From Gibbula magus (lineage: Eukaryota > Mollusca > Gastropoda > Trochida > Trochidae): a stretch of 64,000 nucleotides of DNA. The first letter of the stretch is position 1, and each line of letters starts with the position of its first letter. Where the stretch lies: assembly GCA_936450465.1 (NCBI GenBank), contig OW388300.1:22011232-22075231 (forward strand), written 5' to 3'. Under the pieces are notes generated by a model that worked only from the letters and a program-made list of their open reading frames with translations, searched no databases and was not told the origin of the DNA. Both the position numbers and the translations under genes were made by a program. This document shows, piece after piece, positions 12,186 through 23,430 of the stretch.

Positions 12186-13486
12186 TGTTTAGAATATCCA
12201 GATCTGTGGGGAATGTGGGAAAAGCGTTTCTCCTTTCTATTTAAAGGGAACATGCCCAGCTGACTACAAGCGTTATCAATTAGGGATACATGTTTGCATG
12301 TGCACCTGTAGGCGTGATAGCTAATTGAGTCCATTTGTAGACAGATGAGAGAGCAGAATGTACAACTTACTGCAATGAGAGAGACAGAGAGTTCCCTTTC
12401 CTTAATTGATTGTTATATTGTAGTACTTGTCATGACATTTGACCAATGCTTTCGTGGACGTACGCCTACAATTTGGAATATTTGGTGACTAGAGATCAGA
12501 AGTGTCCTTCTTCGACATATCCAAGTCAATATACGAATTAACTTACTCTTTCTAATTGCTGACAATTCAATTCGAAAGCTGCTGGTACACAATAAAGATC
12601 ATAATACTTAACCGATTGGTTAATAATTTAGTCATATGACAAACGTTTATTGTGTCACGATTGCGGTCTTCAACATATGGACTATGTTTGAACTGACAAT
12701 ATTCTGATGAAGTAAAATGATTCAAATGCCCAATTATGATTACTTTATGTATGGTTGTGGTTTAGTCTTTCTGCGGTACTGTCATCACTATTTATTAATA
12801 TCTACAAATATTTATTTATGAAAGTGCACACTGATTTGAATATAACACTCTCACTAATTGATATTTAATGTTCTGGCCTTTCAAATCAGAGCTAAATCTT
12901 TGATAAAATTAATAAACAATAGTATCCAAGTTAAATCTAAAAACAATACAATGTTCATTACATGCATTTCACATTTTTCCATTCATTTTGACAAACTGAA
13001 ATATAACAAATATTCTGTAAAGCAATTCTCTCTCTCTTGCTAAATATTTTATTGTACTACAGAGTAGAATATTTTCGGTTGACCATTATTTGTGGTATAT
13101 AAGTCAACTTCTCCAATCATTTCTTGAGAAATAGTATGAATTTAGACCATTAATATGGACCTGAAAATATCAATTTCAAATTACCGATTTCTTTAATATA
13201 GCACATTTCCTTTATCGTTAGCAGTAGCTGATTGTAAACCTGCAATTACGTATAGTAATATAATCCATTACACGTCAGAGATGTCTACATCGATTATATA
13301 ACACGTGACGAGTACACGCTTGTTAAGAGTGTGATTCAATTTGCTTGGACCGATATATCAGGTCACCACGATGATGATGACAGGTGCTTCGTGTTCCAAG
13401 CCAACTAGATTCCTATATAATGCAGGAGAGAAGATTCCTTCTACATACTGACTATTCCCAAATTCGCCTAAACGAAACACGATTTG
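12186..13486. promoter_or_regulatory. Unit 2 divergent promoter region
   Basis: The minus TATA-like CTTTAAATAG is at 12246-12237, with the A2 leader exon ending at 12186 (donor GTAAGT). The plus TATATAA is at 13414-13420, with the B2 leader exon ending at 13486 (donor GTAAGA). An E-box-like CACGTG lies about 100 bp upstream of the B TATA in this unit and in most others. Confidence 0.6.
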
Positions 13487-13775
13487 GTAAGAATATTTCA
13501 TTCTCTATCCATATATTTACTTCATTGTGTTGTGTTCATATTAGAATCATAATTTTGAACATTTCCCATTCCTTCAGGGACTAGCTATAAACAATAGAGA
13601 CAACGTGTATACATGTAGTTGAGTATTTATCTCCTTTTAATCAGTGTTCACGGATATGGAATCTCAGTATTCATATTGAATGTCGCAATATCGTTAATTA
13701 TGCTATAGACAAGATGTATTCAGGGGTGCCTGGTCAAGGTACAGGAGAGTAATTATATATATATAGTCAATGCTT

Positions 13776-15157
13776 TGTAATAGATAGAGGACGAGTAGCA
13801 GTACATTTATATCCCGATAATGTACTGCTGCGAGTTCTCTATCTATCTTGGAGCACAGTCAAATGCTTGAGTCGTCAAGAAAATGTCTTAAAATGAATAT
13901 ATTTCAAATGAATTGTCAACAAATTTTGGAAACATTCTCTCGAACACAACATGAAAAACATTGACATTTCTCATTATCATATGCAAATGTAAGGGACATT
14001 GACGTCGTCATCAGCACTGTGAGCACTGAATTTCTTAAATTGTCTGAGGTGCATGAGGCGTACATTTTATATAAAGCGTACGAGTCGTGCTACAGCATAA
14101 GCGTCGTGCTTGAATCACGAACATGCATGATTTAAGCACGTTTTTATTCAGCAACATTGAGCAGTAATACATTTCAGTGCCTATAAAGACTGGGTGGTTT
14201 TTAGAATTAATCAGTTCACGCAATGGCTTCATCATGGACAGTCCAAGGACAAGTACACTATTCATTCAGGAAAGGTAACTTTACTATTTTACTCCTTACT
14301 TTTTAAAGTGTATATTTTTTAAATTATCAAATGCATTTTTAAAAATTACACTTAATTGGTTTATTTAATAAAAGTTATTGTCTTTTGTATTTCAAATATT
14401 TTTGTTTGTTTGTTGAGCTGTATTTATCAATATGCGAGTTGTACTATCTATTGTTGCATATTCTATTGTGCATCCTGTCTATATTGCATATGAATGATTT
14501 CAGGTTACTGCAGCAACGAAATTATACTCGAACTGTCTATGGGAAAGAATGTAACGTCGTACTGGACATCGCTCGGACGCTGTATGACGATACAGGGGTT
14601 TCATTGAGACGACAATGCAGCCTCCATCCTCAACACCCCAAAAAGGTACTTTTATATCACTTTCTTCTCTTTTTTATGTCGTTCTATATTACGTCTGAAT
14701 ATTTTTTTAATATCCTGGTTGAAAATATATAAAACATTGGTAACATGGTGTGATGCTTGTCGTTGTTTCACTTACTCATGATATAAATGAAATACACTTG
14801 AAAATTACCAATTGACCTCGCATTACTTGCTTTAGTTACATGATTTTATTCTTTTTTTTTAGGAATATCAAGCTTCTTAATATAGAAGACCCCCATCGAC
14901 GGCAGCGACTTTTTCCTTTCGGAAAGGGAACACAGCAGATCATTTGTCAATGTAATAAGTGTTTAATTGTGTATTATCCACATAAATAAAACAATCAGTT
15001 GACATTGTTTGTTGTTTTTATGGAAGTCTGTGAACCAGTTTTATGAGCATGATACCCGAACGCAACCAGACAACCGTACATCTATCGGGATATAAATGTA
15101 CTCCACGTGACCACAATACAATCATATGATTGGACGAAAGCATTTGACTGTGCTCTA
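13776..15157. mobile_element. 1.38-kb insertion with inverted repeats in B2 intron 1
   Basis: Other units read straight through this site (caatgctt then atggccatt). The insertion has an inverted pair of about 19 bp (13850-13868 against 15138-15156, one mismatch) and a perfect 19-bp inverted pair (13801-13819 against 15083-15101). The order of these two repeats is swapped at the left end, and 13780-13847 is itself a foldback, so that end looks rearranged. I see no transposase and no clean target duplication. The host flank agtcaatgctt resembles part of the repeat (agtcaaatgctt), so homology-driven insertion is possible. It carries a small gene of its own. Confidence 0.68.
14234..14880 (+). CDS. 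Three-exon 66-aa gene carried by the B2-intron insertion
   Basis: Exons are 14234-14274 (ATG, phase 2 end), 14504-14645 and 14863-14880. The frame is kept across both introns: AG/G at the first junction and AAG/GAA at the second. Donors are GTAACT and GTACTT; acceptors are GATTTCAG and a long T tract before TAG. The protein begins MDSPRTSTLF and ends KKEYQAS, is basic in the middle (LRRQCSLHPQHPKK), and has no signal peptide or domain that I recognise. TATAAA lies at 14182-14187 and AATAAA at 14985-14990, so a complete transcription unit is present. It is in the same orientation as B2, inside B2 intron 1. It could be an element-encoded or captured gene. Confidence 0.5.
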
Positions 15158-15296
15158 ATGGCCATTACTGACCAGTGCACATAACTCAAATGCCAGTTGG
15201 TGGAGGTATTTTATTTCAACATTTGCAAGATCTTCATATGTGTATTTTTTTTACTAATTTTTAAGAATGTTTGTGACAGATTAGGATAAGAACAGA

Positions 15297-16593
15297 ATGG
15301 CAACTACCTCCTTGAAAGTGACTTGTCAGCTTGTTCTGATGTTGTTCCTCCTGACACTTACAGTGCAGGCTATGAACACAGGTGAGGAGGATACGTTGTA
15401 GCTAATTAGCATACCTCACAGTAAATATGTTACATTAGTAAATACGTGTTTTTACTGAAACGTTTAAAGAAGTTTCAGTAGAAAAATGTATTTACTGATG
15501 TAACTGATTTACTTTAACATATATGACTTAAAAAATAGAAAAGTATAGATGAATTGTTTCACAGATTAGTTGTTGATTAAATGCACATAGATGAGAGAAA
15601 CTGACCAATGTCAATTAATACTTGTTCTTCATTGTTTGATAAAAAGTGGATTTACATAGAAAACGTACCCTGAACCATTGCAGTTCTCTCATCCTGCTCA
15701 ATCAGTGTATTTGTATTCGCTACGCTGCAACAAAACAATGATTCCCTGAGCCCTATAATTGTCGTTACGCTGTAGACCTGTTACTCATTGCTAATACCAA
15801 AGCAATGTGATTTTTCAACCAATGAAATCTCGTGATTTTGAACGTCGACGAGATGTCCTCTCACCAAGGTACTGCCTTTCCTTTGTGAATGGAAGTTCTT
15901 TCATTGGCTGGTTATTTTCGATCTCAGGAAATCAGTGTAATGTAGTAGCGTAGCGGATAAAAATACACTGATTGGGCAGGATGGCGTTCTGTGTACCAAG
16001 TTTTATTACAATCGACCTTGTTCCGGTTAATCAGAATTGCCAATTATTGCATCTATAGGGGTACGAACTCGTTCGGTGGTTCCTCTCCAAATAACAAAGA
16101 TGGCTCTACTTATTGAAATATTTAATTTTTATAATTGAACATACAATACAAGTAGATAGTAACCGAGGCAAACTCATATGTCAAGTTATTATAGTGTCCA
16201 GTTAGAAAAGCTTCATTTAACAGTGCATTGTCCATTTTTTAAACAGTTACAAATGTTAAAACTCTACCTCGACGTTATGATATTGATTACAGGTAATGTT
16301 ATTGTATCAATAAGAAGCTTAACTGTGGTTTACGCGGCATAATTAAGTCCTGGAATGTACATCATATTGTCAAAATGTGAGTAATAGTGTCTAACTTGTT
16401 TTACACTACAGGACACACAACAAACACAATCTCCAGTTATCCCTATACTTCCCCACTGCTGGGTATGTACCTACAAGGAACAGGTCTACAGAACATGCAA
16501 CACCGTCCAAGATTCAACTTCAGACAACAATCTTCTCGATTTCCTGCTTGGTTGTTCCTTATGGATGGCTTTGGTTTTGACATTGGACTATGA
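15297..16593 (+). CDS. B2: family B secreted peptide
   Basis: Coding exons are 15297-15381 and 16412-16593. The signal exon begins MATTSLKVTCQLVLM, with Thr for Ala at position 3. The mature exon has LLGMYLQGTG, Leu for Met in PAWLFLMDG, and the last residues DIGL in place of DMGL, the only B copy with Ile there. Intron 1 (13487-15265) is enlarged by the 1.38-kb insertion, so B2 transcripts must splice across a nested gene. Confidence 0.8.
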
Positions 16594-18400
16594 ACGACAT
16601 ATATACAGATTGGATGAGCTCAATGTCTTCCGCAACACAACGTAGTGCATTTTTACAGATGTAATGATGTTACATATACATGTACGGTTCTGTCAGTCAT
16701 TAGCTTTGTGACAGAATTTGGACTCCATTATTATTGTCTGATATCCATCCAACAAACTCGATTGTCGATACACTTACTTTTAATATGTTATATACATGTA
16801 CTTGATTTAAGAACATCTCATGGTACCATCCCACACTGTAAAAAGATCGTGCCAATTACTAAATGTTGTGATGTTAATAAATTCATTAATGTATCTTTGT
16901 GAACATTCCTTGCCTTTTGTAATTGCTGTTGATATCCTAAGAGACGATAGTGTTTTCTCGGTGACATGTACATCATTCAACGGTATTACTTTTTGACTGA
17001 AAGTTATAGACAACGAGAATGTGTCACATCCAAAGGCCTACATCTTGTCATTGATAACACGATGTCTGATAATTCGAACGCCATCAAAGCCAACATTACT
17101 GAATAAGATGTAACCGTAGTTGAATGAGAAAATGCAACACGTACATGCATGGCGCTCGTGACGACGTTTTAAAATATTAAATATAATGCCCATGGTAAAG
17201 CTAACGTCACAATTTAATGCGACGATTGAATTTTTATGCTACTTATTGAAACGTTCACTTCTTTGCATAATGTTTAATAATAAGTTTGCATCAATTGACC
17301 GATGTTTAAACATTGCAAACCATATAACTACGTACAGAGAGAGCGAGTATGCTGTTTCAGCATAAAGCCATGACGTCATGATGTCTCGTCTGTTATGTAC
17401 AGTTAATTTGCAAGTGCAGAATGTATTCTGTAATATATCATAAAGGATCATGCTAGTGACTTACCTCAAATATTGAGATAGTTTATCAAGCGGAAAACTG
17501 TGAAGATAAATATGTCAAGAATACAATCGAGAAACGTTTTCTGTTCACTTGATAAGTTTGTCGATGTAGTATCCAAGACAGATTTTGGAAGGACATATGA
17601 TGAAGGGAATACTCTGTGTTTTCAATGCCCTTTCACATTTCACATTTAACTTTTTACACATTGATTTAAAGGTTCTAAATCAGCATTTGTCTCAACATTA
17701 GCACTCGGGGTCATGAGTGTTAACACGTCAACGTCAGTGGACGTCAAAAGGCAGTGATGACCAGTCGATTGAAATAATTTTCGACGTTATAATATATACT
17801 TGATGATAAAGCTGAGTTAAACTATAAAATTTCTTCGAAATATTATTAAAAGATCAATTCAAATATTCAATATTTTTTTATTCAGTATGACATGCATGCC
17901 ACGTCATGACAGATTATGGTTAATATAGAAAATATATACATTCTACATTTTTAACGTGCTTAAACAGAAAAAAGCCAAATGATTAATTAGATATTAAACA
18001 ATAAATACTTCAATATGTGCGAAGTATTTTATTTAATGTCAACGCATACTCATACTTTAAGGGAAATGACACTGGCTAAGAAAATGTATACTTAATATAT
18101 GGTTCACATACTTACATCAACATGCACAAAAATACAAATTCTGACTTTTGGCAGTTTGGCAGTTTATTTAGTGTTTATCATAATGTTAATTTCATGAATA
18201 CATTGTTGATTATCCATAACAAGGCATTAAGAAGGACCACCCTTCTTTATGATTATCACGAACAGTCAAAATAAAACTCATTCATCTAAGTTTTGCAGTT
18301 ACACATTTTAAATAGTTTGCTTATTTCGTTATACATGGGAGGGACAAGAGTTGGAGCAGCGAAGACGCATGTATATATAGAAGAGTGTTACAGCCCCATG

Positions 18401-18739
18401 TACATGCATAAGAACTTGAAATAAAGATATTATCAATATAACCTTGTATGTTTACTATTTTAAATAGGTTAATGTGCATTTTTTCACTGCACGGAAATAT
18501 GCTTGTTAATTAATCCTTAATCAAGAGCATTCAAAATATTAAAATTACAAAAAATGACATTTGATGTCACACAAGAGTCATTTAAGGGTAACACTATCCC
18601 CAAAAAATGTGATTTAAATGAATTTTATTTTGGGGGTAAATTAACAATTTTAGCAAGCAGTAAAGGGCAGTGCAGGTGCTTGTCTGGCAAGCAGTAAGGG
18701 GTGGTGACATGACGTTTTTGCAAGCAGAAATGAGTTAAC
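18401..18739. mobile_element. 339-bp insertion at the A3 stop codon with long target duplication
   Basis: The copy tgttacagccc(c)atg at 18386-18400 recurs as tgttacagcccagtg at 18740-18754, a duplication of about 11-15 bp of the A 3' end including the stop codon. Long duplications like this suggest target-primed retroposition. There is no poly(A) tail. One end instead has three spaced copies of gcaagcag (about 18653-18728). No B box or A box was found, so the class is open. It is also at 25238-25576 in A4 and absent from other units. Confidence 0.65.
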
Positions 18740-18741
18740 TG

Positions 18742-19652
18742 TTACAGCCCAGTGTCGAATCCATCCATGAGGAAGACCCAAGGAGAAAGCCTGAAGGAGT
18801 TCTGTTGAGCAGGGGGAGGTTTGTTGTACATGTTCTGCATGATGGTCTGTAACAACTGTCTCTGCAGGAAGAGGATGTATGGGGACAGTCGGGGTCCAGT
18901 TTGGGGTATGGTGTTTGTATTTGGACCTGAAATAGAACAGTGATAACAGTTTACCATCAAATCATAGGTACAAAAACTAATACATGTGTCGTTTAGTATA
19001 CGTATTTACGCATATCTTAGTCCTGAAACACGTCATGCAGACAATAATGGATATTTTGTCTCAATCTATTGCTGATCATGATATGTTGAACTACATTGTG
19101 TGGTGGAAATGCTTACATTCAACTAGTTATTGTCATGCGTGATAGATGTTGCAGTAAGATATAAAGGACAAGAATACAAATATGAACCATTGCGATGAAA
19201 CTGCTTTAAACTAACTGATCTTGCCGACAGATATAGCTGTAGAAGTTTATCTCGTCAAACACATCGTGGCGATGGTAGTTATTTTATTTACGCTTCAGCT
19301 TTGTAGTAATGTTGATGAATTTCTATGCAGTTAAATTATAACTCCATGTTTTGGTGAGACAAAGCACAGTATTGTTCTTTTACCTGGAAAGGGCTTGTAT
19401 AAGTTCGATAACTTGTGCTCAATCCTTATATTGACTGAATAACATATATTAACAAAATATAAATGTTTCAAGCAATCAATCACTAAACTAAACCGGAGTC
19501 TCAACTAATCTGAGTTTCAACTAATTCTTCTCTCACCAATGTATCTCGTATATATAAAAGTGAAACAACCTACCTGTATTCATACATTGAACTGCTATGA
19601 TTAGTACTGCCAGGATCAGAATGCGGGTAGTTTGGACTGTTCGGAGTGCCAT
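18742..19652 (-). CDS. A3: family A secreted peptide with altered tail
   Basis: Coding exons are 19574-19652 and 18742-18926. Variants: Cys in place of Ser at the predicted cleavage boundary (VQCMNTG), GPRLSPYILF for GPPLSPYSLF, QLLQ for QMLQ, and the tail ends DGFDTGL, with Thr for the usual Met. The stop lies inside the target duplication of the 339-bp insertion, so the 3' UTR here is element sequence, and the Met-to-Thr change sits at the duplication edge. The reading frame is complete. Confidence 0.8.
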
Positions 19653-20175
19653 GATGACTTGGGCTGTATTCTGTAACACATCAGAGGAAACTGTGAATAA
19701 TATTGAGAAACCTGGACATGGTCAAGGGCATCATACATGTATACTACAATCCAATTATGTTTCACAATCACTATCTGTAATGTATAAGTGATTGTTTTGA
19801 TACGATATACAAAATGTTAAGTGGTGAAATGATATTGATATGATACACCAAATATTCATCCCTGAATCAAGAATGCTCTTAGCATTCCGAAATGATTCAG
19901 TATTTTAATCTTCTTGTCACGGTCATAATGAAATGATATAGCTGAATATATATATATATGTTCGGTTGGATTAAATAAACATGACTCTGTGATAAATGTG
20001 ATTTCAATATACTGTAATGTAGTCATACATGTAGTAGAATCAGGAATAGTTACAAAAAAACAATCTTTAAATGAAATCAGCTGTCTGCTCTAATAAGACA
20101 CGAATAAGCATTTAAACTACAAATATCAGAATCAAATAGGAACTTATTTGACATAATTATTTCTAGAATACTTAC

Positions 20176-21442
20176 TGTTTAGAATATCCAGATCGGTGGG
20201 GAATGAGGGAAAAGCGTTTCTCCTTTCTATTTAAAGGGAACATGCCCAGCTGACTACAAGCGTTATCAATTAGGGATGCATGTTTGCATGTACACCTGTA
20301 TGCGTGATAGCTAATTGAGTCCATTTGTAGACAGATGAGAGAGCAGAATGTACAACTTACTGCAATGTCAAAGAGACAGAGAGTTTCCTTTCCTTAATTG
20401 ATTGTTATATGGTAGTAGCTTGTCATGACATTTGACCAATGCTTTCGTGGACATACGCCTACAATTTGGACTATTTGGTGACTAGATATCAGAAGTGTCC
20501 TTCTTCGACATACCCAAGTCAATTACGAATTAACTTACAATTTCTAATTGCTGACAATTGAATTCGAAAGCTGCTGGTATACAATAAAGATGATTTAGTT
20601 GTATGACAAACGTTTATTGTGTCTTCAACATATGGACTATGTTTGAACTGACAATATTCTCATGAAGTAAAATGATTGAAATGCCCAATTATGATTACTT
20701 TATGTATGGTTGTGGTTTAGTCTTTTCTGCGGTACTGTAATCACTATTTATTAATATCTACAAATATGTATTTATAAAAGTGCACACTGATTTGAATATA
20801 ACACTCTCACTATTTGATATTTAATGTTCTGGCCTTTCAAATCAGAGCTAAATCTTTGGTAAAATTAATAAACAATAGTATTCAAGTAAAATCTAAAAAC
20901 AATACAATGTTCATTACATGCATTTCACATTTTTCCATTCATTTTGACAAACTGAAATATAACAAATATTCTGTAAAGCAATTCCCTCTCTCTTCCTAAA
21001 TATTTAACTGCACTACAGAGTAGAATATTTTCGGCTAACCATTATTTGTGGTATATAATTCAACTTCTCCAATCATTTATTGAGAAATAGTATAAATTTA
21101 GACCATTAATATGGACTTGAAAATATCAATTTCAAATTACCGAATTCTTTAATGTAGAACATTTACTTAATCGTTAGTAGTAGCTGATTGTAAACCTGCA
21201 ATTCAGTATAGTAATATAATCCATTACACGTCAGAGATGTCTACATCAATGATATAACACGAGACAAATACACGCTTGTAAAGAGTGTGATTCAATGTGC
21301 TTGGACCGATATATCAGGTAACCACGATGTTGATGACAGGTGCTTCGTGTTTCAAGCCAACTAGTTTCCTATAAAATGTAGGAGAGAAGATTCCTTCTAC
21401 GTACTGACTATTCCCAATTTCGCCTGAACGAAACACGATTTC
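20176..21442. promoter_or_regulatory. Unit 3 divergent promoter region
   Basis: The minus TATA-like box is at 20236-20227 with leader exon end at 20176. The plus box reads TATAAAA (21370-21376) rather than TATATAA, a change shared only with unit 4. The B3 leader exon ends at 21442 with donor GTAAGA. Confidence 0.6.
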
Positions 21443-21712
21443 GTAAGAACATTTCATTTTCTATCCATATATTTACTTCATTGTGTTGTGTTCATTTTAG
21501 AATTAGAATTTTTAACATTTCTCATTCTTTCAGGGACTAGCTATACACACTAGAGACAACGTGTATACATGTAGTTGAGTATTTATCTCCTTTTAATCAG
21601 TGTTCACGGATTTGAAATCTCAGTATTCATATTGAATGTCGCAATATGGTTAATTATGCTATAGACAAGATGTATTCAGGGGTCCCTGATCAAGGTACAG
21701 GAGAGTAATTAT

Positions 21713-21927
21713 GTAATAATAATTATAATAATTGCGTCCATATATTGCGCCTTTTCCACACCCTAAGGTATGCTCAAAGCGCTACACTTATTACCCTGAA
21801 GGAATTGTACGTACAGAGCTGCTATTAAGCGCTTCATCAGTACTTCCCGTATCCAGGTACCCATTTGTACAACTGGGTAGACTGAGTGCAATGTGGATTA
21901 AGTACCTTGCCCAAGGACACAACACAG

Positions 21928-21930
<3 letters not shown>
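21713..21930. mobile_element. Dispersed repeat in B3 intron 1
   Basis: A block starting with TAATAATAA-type sequence, then gcgccttttccacacc, gctcaaagcgct and ccttgcccaaggacacaac, running into (TA)n. Units 3 and 4 have it, the others do not. From memory, the 'caaagcgct' and 'cttgcccaaggacac' motifs occur in dispersed repeats of many marine invertebrates, but I cannot name the family with confidence. Confidence 0.55.

Positions 21931-22007
<77 letters not shown>
21931..22007. repeat. (TA)n microsatellite after the dispersed repeat
   Basis: A long TA tract in B3 intron 1, in contact with the dispersed repeat. Its length differs by 9 bp from the copy in unit 4, which accounts for the change of offset between the duplicated blocks. 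Confidence 0.97.
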
Positions 22008-22012
<5 letters not shown>

Positions 22013-22163
22013 GGTCAATGCTTATGGCCATTACTGACCAGTACAAATAACACACATGCAAGTTGGTGGAGGTATTTTATTTCAACATTTGCAAGATCTT
22101 CATATGTATATTTTTTGTTACTAATTTTTAAGGATGTTTGTGACGGATTAGTATAAGAACAGA

Positions 22164-23430
22164 ATGGCAGCTACCTATTTGAAAGCGACGTGTGAGGTTG
22201 TTCTGATGTTGTTCCTCCTGACACTGATAGTGCAGGCTATGAACACAGGTGAGGAGGATACGTTGTAGCTAATTTGTATACCTCACAGTAAATATGTTAC
22301 ATCAGTATATACGTGTTTTTACTGAAACGTTTAAAGAAGTTTCAGTAGAAAAGTGTATTTACTGATTTAACTGATTTACTTTAACATATATGTACTTTAA
22401 AAATAGAAAAGTATAGATGAATTGTTTCACAGATTTTATATTGATTAGATGCACATAGATGAGAGAAACTGACCAATATCAATTAATACTTGTTCTTCAT
22501 TGTTTGAATAAAGTGGACTTGCATAGAAAAAGTACCGTGAATCATTGCAGTTCTCTCATCATGTTCCATCAGTGTATTTGTATTCGCTACGCTACAACAA
22601 TACAATGATTCTTTGAGCCCTACAATTGTCGTTAGGTTGTAGACTGGTTACTCATTGCTAATACCAAAGCAATGTGATTTTTCAACCAATGAAATCTCGT
22701 GATTTTGAACGTCGACGAGATGTCCTCTCACCCAGGTACTGCCTCTCCTGTGCGAATGGAAGTTCTTTCATTTGCTGGTTATTTATAGCTCATAAAACAG
22801 TTTTCGATCTCAGGAAATCAGGGTATTGTAATAGCGTATCGGATGAAAATACACTGATGGGGCAGGATGAACTTCTGTGTTTCAAGTCTTATCAAAATCG
22901 ACCTTGTTCCGGTTAATCAGAGTTGCCAAGTAGTACATCTATAGGGATCTATAAATGGCTCTACTTATTGGAATATTTCATGTTATGAATTTACACACGG
23001 TACATGACAATAGTAACGGAGGCAAACTCATACGTGCAAGTTATTATAGTGTCCAGTTGGACAAACTTCATTTAACAGTGCAAATGACCATTTTTTAAAC
23101 AGTTACAAATGTTAAAACTCTACCTCGACGTTATGATATTGATTACAGGTAATGTCATTGTATCAATAAGAAGCTTAACTGTGGTTAAAAAAATATTGTC
23201 AAAAAGTTAGTAATAGTGTCTAAATGTCTGACTTGTTTCACACTACAGGACACACAACAAACACAATCTCCATTTATCCCTATACCTCCCCACTGCTGAG
23301 AATGTACCTACAAGGAGCGGGTCTACAGAACATGCAACACCGTCCCAGATTCAACTTCAGACAACAATCTTCTCGATTTCCTGCTTGGATGTTCCTTATG
23401 GATGGCTTTGGTTTCGACATGGGACTATGA
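22164..23430 (+). CDS. B3: family B secreted peptide
   Basis: Coding exons are 22164-22248 and 23249-23430. The signal exon has TYLKATCEVVLM and LIVQA, differing from B1 at several sites. In the mature exon Ile replaces Ser (TISIYPY) and Arg occurs in LLRMYLQGAG. The tail is the standard form. The leader acceptor is at 22131-22132. Identical in protein to B4. Confidence 0.8.

Noticed and set aside
16876..16881. AATAAA as the poly(A) signal for family B
   Set aside because: It is present in B2, B3, B4, B6 and B7 but reads GATAAA in B1, B5 and B8, so it is not a dependable signal.
16807..17013. Recurrent minus-strand frame MSITFSQKVIP... and MILYDILQNTF... in the spacers
   Set aside because: No splice sites, signal peptide or promoter context. 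They are broken or shortened in several units, so conservation reflects duplication only.
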